Shown: positions 9,187 to 18,253 of the stretch, piece after piece
Layout: each line of letters opens with the position of its first letter
How positions within the stretch are numbered: the stretch's first letter is position 1
Assembly (NCBI GenBank): GCA_900539425.1
Contig: UQBX01000004.1
Coordinates: forward strand, 1 to 64,000
Direction: 5' to 3'
DNA: 64,000 nt
Origin: an uncultured Oscillospiraceae bacterium
Lineage (GTDB): Bacteria; Bacillota; Clostridia; Oscillospirales; Acutalibacteraceae
The notes under the pieces: generated by a model
What the model was told of the DNA's origin: nothing
Seen by the model: only the letters and a program-made list of their open reading frames with translations
Databases searched by the model: none
Made by a program: the position numbers and the translations under genes

Positions 9187-11677
9187 TGCTTTCCTCCGTA
9201 TTGCTTGCCGGCAGCATTACCGTTGCTTTAAACAGGTCGCCGTCTATAGAAATAACAAGCTGTCCGCCGTTGAGGCGGCAAAGTTCTTTTGCGATGGAAA
9301 GCCCGAGTCCGTTGCCTTCTTGGGTTCTTGATTTATCGCCGCGCACAAAACGCTCGGTAAGTTCTTCTGCGCTGATATTCAGCGCTTCTTTTGAGATGTT
9401 CTTTATTTCAAAGCATCCGAAGCCGTTCTGAGAATAAAGACGGGCATATACTCTTGAACCTCTTGCCGAGTATTTTTTAGCGTTTGAAAGCAGATTTTCA
9501 AACACACGGTATACTTTTGTGCCGTCGGCAAATACTATGTGTTTTGCGGCGGATTCGTCAAATATCAGTTCAAGGTCGCTCTTCTCAAAATCATCCGTGT
9601 ATTCAACAATTGCCTGAGTGGCAAGTTCGTTCAGATTTATCTTTGTTTTGTTGAGCACAACATTTCCTGTGGAAACTTTGGATGCTTCGATAAGGTCTTC
9701 AATAAGGCGTTTCAGGCGGTTTGCCTTTTCGTCTATAACGCCCATATATTTCACAGCTGTTTCGTCCTTAATTTCGCACTTCTTGAGCAGATCTATATAG
9801 TTGATTACCGAGGTAAGCGGTGTTTTTAGGTCATGCGACACATTTGTGATAAGCTCCGCCTTTGTGCGTTCGTCTTTTACAGCCTTTATAACTGCTTCCT
9901 GAAGCTGAGCGTTCTTTCTGTCAAGCGCGTCGGCAAGTGTTTTAAGGCACAGCGGCAGGTTGTCGGTGTCAATATCAACAGGTTCGTTTTTAGCGCTGCA
10001 GTCAATAAGTTTGTCAAGCGCGCGCATAAATTTGAATGCTTTGTATATACAGTATGCGTCAACGGCAAAAATAACAAGCATGAAGAACAGCCCTACCAGC
10101 ACATTTCCTCCGCCGTACGGCGCCGTGCTCAAAAGCAATGCCGCAATTGCCGTAACAATGATATTGAAAAGAGCAAATAAAGCAACTGCCCACACGGCTT
10201 TTTTGTGAAGCCTTTCGGGGGTGAAGGCAAGAGTAGTGAAGAATTTTTTCGTCCCTTTGTGCAGCCATTTGAAAAAGCTTACTATCAGCGAGCCGAATTT
10301 ATAGATGATTGTATGTTTGAATATGTTTACGCCCGTCTTTGCATTTCTTGCAACGGATACCGAAAAGCCCAGAATTATCAGATAAGCCGCCGCTCCTAAA
10401 GCAAACAGAATATTTTTATACCACTGAGATGAGAAGAAATCGCCCGAAAGCGCAAAATAGGTGCTTGATTCATTGCTGTAGCCGTGAATGTCGTAGCCGA
10501 ATACATACACATTTTCGCCGTCAATGAGCATCAGCAAAAGCATACATATTCCGAAAACGGACAGCGCGGCAAGCACAAAGCCTAAGTCAAGCGGAAATCT
10601 GTCTGCCTTTGCGGCTGCAACGGTACCGTCACTCATGTTGCCCGCAAGACGTACGGATATTACGGCAAAAATAACGCAGCCGATAAGAGCGAACAGTGCT
10701 ATATAAAGCGCCGCTTCGGCATTTTCGTTTAATATGCCCGAAAAGTTTTTGTTTATTTGCGCGTATGAATCATCAGCTGAAAACGTGGGGTCAACAGAAA
10801 TGTAAATGCGCACGTTTTGGGCTGTATCTCCGTAAAAGTCGGAATCATAAACCTTTATTTGCCTTAGTCTGTCACTTGATAGGGATTTACCGTTTTCATA
10901 AATGAAATACTCACCCTCGCCGTTTTTAACCGAATTTACAAATTCTTCGGAGTTATCAACATTAGTTGCAACAGAGCCGTCCGTATATGAGGCGTAATAC
11001 CTGATGTTTTTCAGCCCGAGTTCAGCGGATTCCCCTGCGTCTGAAGTGTTGTTGCAAAACAGATAATATATCTGGTCGCCGAACTGGGTTGCGTAAGATT
11101 TTGTAAGTTCGTCATTAGAGGAGAGCATTTCGCCGCTTGCTTCAAACTTTACGGAATGAGAATTACCTAAAACACTGTCCTGAACAGGCAGTTCAAAACT
11201 GAAAGTGTTGTAGTTATCGTCATAATCAAAATAATATATCCCGTAATTTTCAGCCATAGAAAGATAAAAAGTGGGTACTTCCATATAATTCTGTTCGTTG
11301 TAAATACCGTTTTCCCACTGCCTGTATTCTTCCATTTGTGCTTTGTATTCTTCAATATACGGGATAGCTTCCTGCGTGAAGTTCACGGCTTTTTCAACTG
11401 TTGATGCCTTTGCCGCATCATAGTATGCCTGGTTTGAGTTGTGGCTTACATCGTCTATAATAACGCCGATGTCACTGCTGAGAGATGTGGCAAACTCCGC
11501 GGTGTCGATATAACCCACCTCTTTGCCGCTGATTACGCCGTTTATGCCGAAATAGATAATATGGCGAAATGCCGTAATGCCGTTTATCGCAAAAATGCCG
11601 GCAAGCACGGCGGCAATCAGTGCGCACAAAAATTTGTTTAAACTGCTGTACTTAAATTTTATCCACTTTGTATCCAA
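9176..11677 (-). CDS. membrane sensor histidine kinase
   Basis: 833 aa, longer than most. Seen: an N-terminal membrane helix (residues ~13-35), a large extracellular domain to ~residue 325, several more membrane segments (~326-345, ~370-390, ~425-450, ~495-545), then HisKA with NVSHDLKTPL (phospho-acceptor His615), an N box VFENLLSNAKKYS and a G box GNGLGLSIAKEL. Its start is TTG at 11677, inside the response regulator gene (26 bp overlap). It is the middle gene of a regulator-kinase-vanY operon. The long sensor region has no family I recognise; ligand unknown. Confidence 0.88.
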   Translation of the reverse strand: MDTKWIKFKYSSLNKFLCALIAAVLAGIFAINGITAFRHIIYFGINGVISGKEVGYIDTAEFATSLSSDIGVIIDDVSHNSNQAYYDAAKASTVEKAVNFTQEAIPYIEEYKAQMEEYRQWENGIYNEQNYMEVPTFYLSMAENYGIYYFDYDDNYNTFSFELPVQDSVLGNSHSVKFEASGEMLSSNDELTKSYATQFGDQIYYLFCNNTSDAGESAELGLKNIRYYASYTDGSVATNVDNSEEFVNSVKNGEGEYFIYENGKSLSSDRLRQIKVYDSDFYGDTAQNVRIYISVDPTFSADDSYAQINKNFSGILNENAEAALYIALFALIGCVIFAVISVRLAGNMSDGTVAAAKADRFPLDLGFVLAALSVFGICMLLLMLIDGENVYVFGYDIHGYSNESSTYFALSGDFFSSQWYKNILFALGAAAYLIILGFSVSVARNAKTGVNIFKHTIIYKFGSLIVSFFKWLHKGTKKFFTTLAFTPERLHKKAVWAVALFALFNIIVTAIAALLLSTAPYGGGNVLVGLFFMLVIFAVDAYCIYKAFKFMRALDKLIDCSAKNEPVDIDTDNLPLCLKTLADALDRKNAQLQEAVIKAVKDERTKAELITNVSHDLKTPLTSVINYIDLLKKCEIKDETAVKYMGVIDEKANRLKRLIEDLIEASKVSTGNVVLNKTKINLNELATQAIVEYTDDFEKSDLELIFDESAAKHIVFADGTKVYRVFENLLSNAKKYSARGSRVYARLYSQNGFGCFEIKNISKEALNISAEELTERFVRGDKSRTQEGNGLGLSIAKELCRLNGGQLVISIDGDLFKATVMLPASNTEESSEK

Positions 11678-12344
11678 GTCCGTACACCACCTTTATATAT
11701 TTCGGGTCCTTGGGATTTATCTCTATTTTATCCCTTATGTTTTTGATATGCACGGTAACTGTTTTTTCTGATTTGAACGCAGGTTCGTTCCACACAGCTT
11801 CGTATATCTGCGCTGAGGAGAGCACCCTGCCCATGTTTTTGCAAAGGTATTCAAGTATCATGTACTCACGCGCTGTAAGCTTTACGGTTTCGCCGTCAAC
11901 GCTAACCGTTTTGGCGTCTGTGTCCACCACAAGGCCGCCTGTTACAAGCTGTGATTTTTTCTGCACGAAACCTGCAAATGATATATATCGTCTTATCTGT
12001 GATTTTACACGGGCAACAAGCTCAAGCGGATTAAAAGGCTTGGTAACATAATCGTCGGCGCCGAAACCCAGCCCGGCAATTTTATCTGTATCCTCTGATT
12101 TGGCGGAGAGCATTATTATCGGGAAACTTTTATTTCTTTCTCTGATTTTAAGTGTGGTCTGAAGTCCGTCAAGCCCCGGCATCATGATGTCAAGCACCAT
12201 ACAGTGTATTTCATCTGTGTCGATTATTTTAAGCGCCTCTGCGCCGTTTTCGGCTTTCAGCACGTTAAAGCCTTCCGCTTTAAGATATATTTCTATTGAA
12301 TCAAGGATTGCCCTGTCATCATCGCAAACAAGCACGGTCTGCAT
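11652..12344 (-). CDS. OmpR/PhoB-family response regulator
   Basis: 230 aa from ATG at 12344 (GAGGTGAT 6 bp upstream). Receiver domain: acidic cluster CDDD (residues 7-10), phospho-acceptor Asp52 in MVLDIMMPG, switch region LSAKSEDTDK and Lys near 102 in YVTKPFNPLELVARV. C-terminal winged helix: LTAREYMILEYL and KTVTVHIKNIRDKI. It is the first gene of the regulator-kinase-vanY operon, so it likely controls its own operon and cell-wall genes. Its end overlaps the kinase gene by 26 bp. Confidence 0.92.
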   Translation of the reverse strand: MQTVLVCDDDRAILDSIEIYLKAEGFNVLKAENGAEALKIIDTDEIHCMVLDIMMPGLDGLQTTLKIRERNKSFPIIMLSAKSEDTDKIAGLGFGADDYVTKPFNPLELVARVKSQIRRYISFAGFVQKKSQLVTGGLVVDTDAKTVSVDGETVKLTAREYMILEYLCKNMGRVLSSAQIYEAVWNEPAFKSEKTVTVHIKNIRDKIEINPKDPKYIKVVYGLGYKVDKI

Positions 12345-12389
12345 CAATATCACCTCGCAAAACAGTATACCATATTTTCTGTTACAAAA

Positions 12390-12439
12390 AAACATAAACC
12401 CGCTGTGTTTATTAAATCAAACCATAATAAACCGCGGGT
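12390..12439 (-). terminator. intrinsic terminator after the MATE gene
   Basis: Stem arms ACCCGC (12398-12403) with GCGGGT (12434-12439), and GTTTATTA (12407-12414) with TAATAAAC (12425-12432). On the minus strand the hairpin is followed by TTATGTTTTTTTG. It separates the MATE gene from the two-component operon. Confidence 0.75.
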
Positions 12440-12460
12440 AATAGAAAAATAAAGAACTGA

Positions 12461-13792
12461 TTAAGTTTTTAGATTGTGCAGTTTTTTCTGCCTGCGTGAA
12501 AAGACACACAGAATTACCGCACTGCATACGGCACACAGCAGTTCGCTTGCAGTAAAGGACAGCCATATTCCCGTAAGCCCAAGCAGTTTAGACATTATAA
12601 GCGCCGCGGGTACTATCAGTATAAGTCCGCGCAGGAGCGATATAATGTGTGCGGGAAGCGGAGTTTCTCTGGATGTAAAATACATTGCCGCTACTATGTT
12701 GAAGCCGGCAAATCCTGCGCCCGTGAAATAGAGCTTGAGACCGTAAACCGCAATGCGCTGAAGTTCCGCGTTGTTTTCACTGTTAAAAATATGAGCGATC
12801 TGCTCAGAACAGCAGAATACAACAGGGTATATAACCGCAAATATCACAAGTACGGTTATTACGGCATAGCTGAAAAAGCGCTGCGCCGATTTTGTTTCGC
12901 CTCTGCCGTGCGCGGTGCTCACAAGCGGCTGCATGCCCTGCGCCACACCTGTGAAAACGGCTATAACAACAAGCGAAATGTTTGTGATTACACCGTATGC
13001 CGCCACGCCGGTATTTCCGCTTATTTCCAAAATTATGAAGTTGAAAACAAGAATAACTATGCCGTTTGAAAGTTCGGCGATAAGGGACGGTATGCCGAGT
13101 ACGCAGATACCTGCGCCGAGTTTTGGAGAAGGCGCCGTTTTTACAAGATGAAAACCGTTTTTGTGTGCGATTTTGTGAGCGCTCATCACGCACATACTGA
13201 TTATCGGCGAAAGGCAGGTTGCAAATACCGCGCCGAAAATGCCCCAGCCGAGCGGAAAAATAAAAATGTAGTCAAGCACAACATTTGAAAGACTGCCTGT
13301 TATAACGCCCGCCATTGAAAGTTTGGGGTTTTCGTCATTTCTTATAAATGCAACAAAAATATTGTTAAAAATAAAAGCAGGTGAAAAGAGGAGAATAACT
13401 TTCAGATATGTATTAGTCATTTCAAAAACGGCGCTGTCTGCACCCAGAGCGGCAGTGATATTCCTTGAGAAAAACGCACCTGCCGCCATAAATACAGCAC
13501 TGAAAATAACGGCGCAGTAAAGCGTGTTTGTAAATGCTTTGTTTTGAGCTGCTGCGTCTTCGCGGCTTTTCAAAACGGCGTATTTTGCGCCTCCGCCAAC
13601 ACCCAGCATAAGACCTGTTCCGTTTACAAGATTGAAAACAGGTATGGCAAGATTGAGAGCTGTAAGGCCGTCAGCACCCAGACCCCGGGAAATAAAGAAA
13701 GTGTCCGCAAGGATATAGCAGGAAAGCGCGGCCATTGCAAGTATATTGAGTGAAACGTATTTGAAATAAAGTGAAATGCTGTTTGTTTTCAT
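12461..13792 (-). CDS. MATE-family multidrug/organic cation antiporter
   Basis: 443 aa from ATG at 13792 (GGAG 7 bp upstream). Twelve hydrophobic segments; MATE features include ADTFFISRGLGADGLTALNLAIPVFNL near the N-terminus, MLGVGGGAKYAVLKSR, and the half-way FIRNDENPKLSMAGVITGSLSNVVLDYIF pattern of DinF/NorM-like transporters. Members export drugs or cationic compounds with Na+ or H+ antiport; the substrate here is unknown. It is monocistronic, with a SigA promoter at 13923-13951 and an unusually long, structured 5' leader of about 124 nt. Confidence 0.88.
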   Translation of the reverse strand: MKTNSISLYFKYVSLNILAMAALSCYILADTFFISRGLGADGLTALNLAIPVFNLVNGTGLMLGVGGGAKYAVLKSREDAAAQNKAFTNTLYCAVIFSAVFMAAGAFFSRNITAALGADSAVFEMTNTYLKVILLFSPAFIFNNIFVAFIRNDENPKLSMAGVITGSLSNVVLDYIFIFPLGWGIFGAVFATCLSPIISMCVMSAHKIAHKNGFHLVKTAPSPKLGAGICVLGIPSLIAELSNGIVILVFNFIILEISGNTGVAAYGVITNISLVVIAVFTGVAQGMQPLVSTAHGRGETKSAQRFFSYAVITVLVIFAVIYPVVFCCSEQIAHIFNSENNAELQRIAVYGLKLYFTGAGFAGFNIVAAMYFTSRETPLPAHIISLLRGLILIVPAALIMSKLLGLTGIWLSFTASELLCAVCSAVILCVFSRRQKKLHNLKT

Positions 13793-13916
13793 AAAATTCT
13801 CCGTTTGCGGGCGGTGAAGCACCGAAAAAAAGCGCCGGTCTGAACTGCATGTAAATATCGGCAGCGCAAATAGGGCGCATACTTCTGCCCGCAGGCAGAC
13901 AGTTGTTTTTTATTTC
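13793..13916 (-). promoter_or_regulatory. structured 5' leader of the MATE gene (candidate cis-regulatory RNA)
   Basis: From the predicted transcription start (~13916) to the ATG there are about 124 nt with local hairpins: CTGCC-TGCG-GGCAG, and GCGC-CCTATTT-GCGC. There is also a long-range complement: TGCGGGC (13887-13893, read on the minus strand) against GCCCGCA (13806-13812), the latter lying next to the ribosome site. It does not match a riboswitch class I know. Inference only. Confidence 0.35.
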
Positions 13917-13922
13917 AGGTTC

Positions 13923-13951
13923 ATTATATCATTGACCGATAAGTATTGCAA
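13923..13951 (-). promoter_or_regulatory. SigA-type promoter for the MATE gene
   Basis: Minus strand TTGCAA (13946-13951), 17 bp spacer, perfect TATAAT (13923-13928). Confidence 0.65.
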
Positions 13952-14026
13952 GGTGTAAAAATAAGGCGTAATTTGTTCAAATTTTTGCCGATTTTAAAAT
14001 CTTTTATTAATAAATCCTCAGTTTTG

Positions 14027-14055
14027 TTGAAAATTTTTCTGCTATTATATATAAT
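14027..14055 (+). promoter_or_regulatory. SigA-type promoter for the lipoprotein gene
   Basis: TTGAAA (14027-14032), 17 bp spacer, perfect TATAAT (14050-14055), about 50 bp before the start codon. Confidence 0.65.
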
Positions 14056-14106
14056 AATTAAAAATTTTGATAATAAATTAATTTTTATATTAAAGGAGAA
14101 ATATTC

Positions 14107-14703
14107 ATGAAAAAAACAGTTGCTGTTATCCTCAGCGTTGTAATGATACTTTTCTGCTTTTCAGCATGTTCAAAAAGTTCGGCTGAGATGACTGAAGAGA
14201 ATATCACACAGACCACTGAAGTAGTATTTAAAGCTCTCAAGGATTTCAATACTGAAGATCTTGGCAAATATGTAAGTTCTTCCACACTCAGCGTTATCAT
14301 GGGCTACGCCGAAAAGCATGAGCAGTTTGCGGAGCTCGGAAGATCCATATTTGAAAATCTCAGCTATGAAATAACTTCAATAGATACGCAGAATAAGACC
14401 ATAACACTTTCCGTTATGAACAAGGATCTTGCAAGCACAGCTCAGGACTTTACAAATGACCTGCTCAGCAAATATTCAACTATATCTCTTCTCAGCAATC
14501 TTTCAAGTGATACGTGGCTGGACAGTAATCTTGCAATTCTGCAGGAGGATATTGCAGCCGCTCCTATGCAGAGCGAGCCTGTTGAGATAACCTTAACTAT
14601 CGAGCAGGGCGAAGATAACTTGGTTTTCGTGTTTGATGAAAATGCTGAAAACGGTGTTTCGGGCGGCGCTTTGGGCGCTATTAAAAACGCTATCGGAGTT
14701 TAA
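14107..14703 (+). CDS. hypothetical secreted lipoprotein
   Basis: 198 aa with a lipoprotein signal peptide: MKK, a hydrophobic stretch, and lipobox CFSAC (Cys21). AAAGGAGAA precedes the ATG. The mature part is acidic with a KALKDFNTEDLGKY segment; the middle has alternating hydrophobic stretches (EITSIDTQNKTITLSVMNKD) like the DUF4878/NTF2-like lipoproteins common in Clostridia, and it ends in GGALGAIKNAIGV. Function unknown; presumably anchored on the outer face of the membrane. It lies 91 bp before secA. Confidence 0.75.
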   Translation: MKKTVAVILSVVMILFCFSACSKSSAEMTEENITQTTEVVFKALKDFNTEDLGKYVSSSTLSVIMGYAEKHEQFAELGRSIFENLSYEITSIDTQNKTITLSVMNKDLASTAQDFTNDLLSKYSTISLLSNLSSDTWLDSNLAILQEDIAAAPMQSEPVEITLTIEQGEDNLVFVFDENAENGVSGGALGAIKNAIGV

Positions 14704-14794
14704 AATTCTTTTAATATAGACTTTTTGTATAATATATGCTAAAATATTTATTTGGATTTTGCAAATCAATTAATGCATTGTTAGAGGTGTAATA

Positions 14795-17563
14795 ATGGCA
14801 AACAAATTTTTGACCGCCCTTTTCGGCGATTATTCAAAAAAAGAAGTAAAGCGAGTTTCAAAAACCGCTGATAAGGTGCTTGCGCTTGAAAGCAAGTATC
14901 AGCCAATGAGCGATAAGGAACTTGTTTCACAGACACAGATACTTAAAGACAGACTTGCTGACGGAGAAACGCTGGATGATATACTTCCCGACGCATTTGC
15001 CGTTTGCCGTGAGGCAGCATGGCGTGTGCTTGGAATGAAGCACTTCCGCGTGCAGGTAATAGGCGGTATAATTCTGCACCAGGGCAGAATAGCGGAAATG
15101 AAAACAGGTGAAGGTAAAACTCTTGTTGCAACTCTTCCCGCTTATCTTAACGCGCTTGAGGGCAAGGGCGTTCATATCGTTACCGTAAACGATTATCTTG
15201 CAAAGCGTGACTGCGAATGGATGGGCAAGCTTTACCGTTTCCTGGGACTTACGGCAGGTCTTATCATTCACGAAAAGAACAATGCCGAAAGGCAGGAGGC
15301 ATATAACTGCGATATTACCTACGGCACCAATAACGAGATGGGATTTGACTATCTTAGAGATAACATGGTGCTTTATAAGGAGCAGAAAGTTCAGCGCGGC
15401 CACAACTTTGCCATTGTGGACGAGGTTGACTCAATTCTTATAGATGAGGCGCGTACTCCTCTTATCATCAGCGGCCGCGGAGAGCAGTCAACAGACCTTT
15501 ACCGCCGTGCAAATGATTTTGCCAGAACCCTTAAAATGGATAAGGTTGCTCAGATGAACGAAAAGGAAGACACTGAGGAAACTTATGACGGCGATTTCGT
15601 TGTTGATGAAAAGGCGCGCACCGCAACTCTTACACAGAGCGGTGTAAAAAAAGCAGAAGAATATTTCAGCGTTGAAAACCTTATGGATATGGAAAACACC
15701 ACATTGCTTCACCATATCAACCAGGCTATCAAGGCTATCGGCGTAATGCGCAGGGATATAGATTACGTTGTAAAAGACGGTCAGGTTCTCATTGTAGACG
15801 AGTTCACCGGCCGTATAATGCTCGGCAGACGTTATAATGACGGTCTGCATCAGGCAATTGAAGCAAAGGAAGGCGTTAAGGTTGAGCACGAGAGCAAAAC
15901 TCTTGCCACCATCACTTTCCAGAACTACTTCAGACTTTATAAAAAGCTTTCCGGTATGACCGGTACTGCTATGACCGAATCTCAGGAATTCAGCGAGATT
16001 TACAAGCTTGATGTTGTTGAGATTCCCACAAATAAGCCGCTTATCAGAAAAGATAATCCAGATGTAATATTCCAGACGGAAAGAGCAAAATATAAGCACG
16101 TAATAGAGCAGATAAAGGTGTGCCACGAAAAAGGCCAGCCTATTCTTGTTGGTACTATCAGTATCGAAAAGAGTGAATTGCTTTCAAAAATGCTCAAGAG
16201 AGCAGGAATACCCCATAATGTGCTCAATGCTAAAAACCATGAGCGCGAGGCGGAGATAATCGCCCAGGCAGGTAAATTCGGCGCCGTAACCATTGCCACC
16301 AACATGGCAGGCCGTGGTACGGATATTATTCTCGGCGGTAACGCGGAATTTCTTGCAACTGCTGAAATGAAGAAGATGCAGTATCCTGAGGAGATAATTG
16401 CTGAGGCAAAGGGCTTTGCGGAAACAGAAGACGAAGAGATACTTGAAGCAAGAAAAGTATTCCGTGAGCTTGAAGATAAATACAAAGAGCAGATCAAAGG
16501 CGAGGCTGATAAGGTACGTGAAGTCGGCGGTCTGTTCATTCTCGGCACGGAGCGCCACGATTCTCGCCGTATTGATAACCAGCTCAGAGGCCGTGCAGGC
16601 CGTCAGGGCGATCCCGGTGCATCTCAGTTCTACCTTTCAACCGAGGACGACCTTATGCGTCTGTTCGGCGGTGAAAGAATGAAGGCAATGATGAGCCGTC
16701 TTGCCGTTGATGAGGATATGCCTATTGAAAGCAAGATGATTTCAAACACTGTTGAATCATCTCAGAAAAAGGTAGAGGGCAAAAACTTCGCAATCAGAAA
16801 GCAGACCCTTCAGTATGATGACGTTATGAACCGCCAGAGAGAACTTATTTACAAACAGCGTGATATGGTTCTTGACGGAATGGATCTTTCAGATAAGATA
16901 GTTGATATGCTTGAGTCAAGTATTGACGCAAATGTTCCTGTTTACTGTGCTAAGGATGCGCATAAGAAAGACTGGAACCTCAACGGTCTTAAAGAAAAAT
17001 ACCGCGGCTGGCTTCTTTCAGATGAGGACTGCGATAAGCTTGATAATATGAGCGTCGATGAGATGATTTCTTTCCTCAAAGAAACAGGTAATAAGAAGCT
17101 TAAGGAAAGACGCGAAATGTTCGGCGAGGAGATATATCAGGATCTTTCCCGCAAAATACTTCTGCGTAATGTTGATATGCTCTGGATGGATCATATTGAT
17201 GCCATGGATGATCTTAAAGAGGGTATTCACCTTCGTTCATATGCGCAGCAGGATCCTGTTGTTGCTTTCAGAATGGAATCTTACGATATGTTTGATGAAA
17301 TGACCGAAACCATACGTGAAAACACGGTTAAGATGATGTTCACTACAGTTGTAAGACGCAGGGAGGATGTTGAAAGACAGGCAGTTGCCAAGATCACTGC
17401 AACTTCTTCAGGCGGCGATGACAGCGTTAAAAAGGAACCTGTAAGAAAGGCTAAAAAAGTAGGGCCTAATGATCCGTGCCCGTGCGGAAGCGGCAAAAAA
17501 TATAAAAAGTGCTGCGGCTCACCGGAAAAACTTGCGGAGCAGGCCGCAAAGAATGCTCAGTAA
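14795..17563 (+). CDS. secA: preprotein translocase ATPase SecA
   Basis: 922 aa, full length. It is the ATP-driven motor that pushes unfolded preproteins through SecYEG. Seen: Walker A MKTGEGKT (102-109), DEVD Walker B (209-212) within VDEVDSILIDEARTPLIISG, the GMTGTAMTE and NMAGRGTDI helicase motifs, QLRGRAGRQGDPG, and the C-terminal zinc-binding tail CPCGSGKKYKKCC that contacts SecB or phospholipids. Start ATG at 14795 with AGAGGTG 6 bp upstream. A terminator follows at 17579. No duplication or SecA2 features are visible. Confidence 0.98.
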   Translation: MANKFLTALFGDYSKKEVKRVSKTADKVLALESKYQPMSDKELVSQTQILKDRLADGETLDDILPDAFAVCREAAWRVLGMKHFRVQVIGGIILHQGRIAEMKTGEGKTLVATLPAYLNALEGKGVHIVTVNDYLAKRDCEWMGKLYRFLGLTAGLIIHEKNNAERQEAYNCDITYGTNNEMGFDYLRDNMVLYKEQKVQRGHNFAIVDEVDSILIDEARTPLIISGRGEQSTDLYRRANDFARTLKMDKVAQMNEKEDTEETYDGDFVVDEKARTATLTQSGVKKAEEYFSVENLMDMENTTLLHHINQAIKAIGVMRRDIDYVVKDGQVLIVDEFTGRIMLGRRYNDGLHQAIEAKEGVKVEHESKTLATITFQNYFRLYKKLSGMTGTAMTESQEFSEIYKLDVVEIPTNKPLIRKDNPDVIFQTERAKYKHVIEQIKVCHEKGQPILVGTISIEKSELLSKMLKRAGIPHNVLNAKNHEREAEIIAQAGKFGAVTIATNMAGRGTDIILGGNAEFLATAEMKKMQYPEEIIAEAKGFAETEDEEILEARKVFRELEDKYKEQIKGEADKVREVGGLFILGTERHDSRRIDNQLRGRAGRQGDPGASQFYLSTEDDLMRLFGGERMKAMMSRLAVDEDMPIESKMISNTVESSQKKVEGKNFAIRKQTLQYDDVMNRQRELIYKQRDMVLDGMDLSDKIVDMLESSIDANVPVYCAKDAHKKDWNLNGLKEKYRGWLLSDEDCDKLDNMSVDEMISFLKETGNKKLKERREMFGEEIYQDLSRKILLRNVDMLWMDHIDAMDDLKEGIHLRSYAQQDPVVAFRMESYDMFDEMTETIRENTVKMMFTTVVRRREDVERQAVAKITATSSGGDDSVKKEPVRKAKKVGPNDPCPCGSGKKYKKCCGSPEKLAEQAAKNAQ

Positions 17564-17578
17564 TTCAGACTGAAAAAA

Positions 17579-17612
17579 GTCTCCGCCGTAAAAAGCGGAG
17601 GCTTTTGTTTTG
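17579..17612 (+). terminator. intrinsic terminator after secA
   Basis: Stem CTCCGC (17581-17586) with GCGGAG (17595-17600), then GCTTTTGTTTTG. Confidence 0.75.
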
Positions 17613-17669
17613 ATAATATGTTTTATAATAACGTGCTTGCGTTATTTGTGATTTGTATCGGTGGTTAAA

Positions 17670-18041
17670 ATGTTTTTTCACGAAGATTGGTTTATGAGAC
17701 AGATAGAAATGCTGCTGTCCACCATTATTCATATACTTTCTGAAAACAAAGAAACACAGGAGTCTGAACAGGATCTTGAAGTGCGCTGGCAAACAGAGCA
17801 GTTGCTGGATGAAAAAGATATATGCGCGGCTGAAAATTATTTGTTTGAAAAAGCAGAGCAGTTTTCGGGAAATCCCGTGTTTTTAAAAACAGCGCTTGAT
17901 TTTTATTCACAGGTCAATAAAATGAGCGATGAGGAACTTGAGCAGCATAATTTCTCACGTGATGAGATTTATGATGGTATAAAAGAAATGTGCCGTATCA
18001 ACGGTATTGATGACACAATATTTTATATAATAGATAAATAA
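17670..18041 (+). CDS. hypothetical protein, DUF6483-like
   Basis: 123 aa from ATG at 17670 (GGTGG 5 bp upstream). Cytosolic, acidic and almost all helical: FFHEDWFMRQIEMLLSTIIHIL at the start, then ENYLFEKAEQFSGNPVFLKTALDFYSQVNKMSDEELEQHNFSRDEIYDGI. The pattern of an amphipathic N-terminal helix followed by a TPR-like region is seen in small clostridial DUF6483 proteins. Function unknown. It lies alone between two terminators. Confidence 0.65.
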   Translation: MFFHEDWFMRQIEMLLSTIIHILSENKETQESEQDLEVRWQTEQLLDEKDICAAENYLFEKAEQFSGNPVFLKTALDFYSQVNKMSDEELEQHNFSRDEIYDGIKEMCRINGIDDTIFYIIDK

Positions 18042-18055
18042 TAATATAAAAAAAT

Positions 18056-18087
18056 AAGGACTGCTGAATTTCAGCAGTCCTTTTTAT
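18056..18087 (+). terminator. intrinsic terminator
   Basis: Perfect stem AAGGACTGCTGAA / TTCAGCAGTCCTT followed by TTTTAT. Also able to act on minus-strand transcripts coming from 18254. Confidence 0.85.
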
Positions 18088-18253
18088 GCTAGTGTTTATT
18101 ATCTCTCAATTCAATGAAAATAGTTGAATGAAGTTTTTTAAAAGCTTATAAGAACTATTAAATTCTAAAATACAGAAGATAAAAATCTTATTATATAACT
18201 GTTATCAGTGTCTTTTGAAACGTAATATAATAAATTAATATGGAATTAATTTA

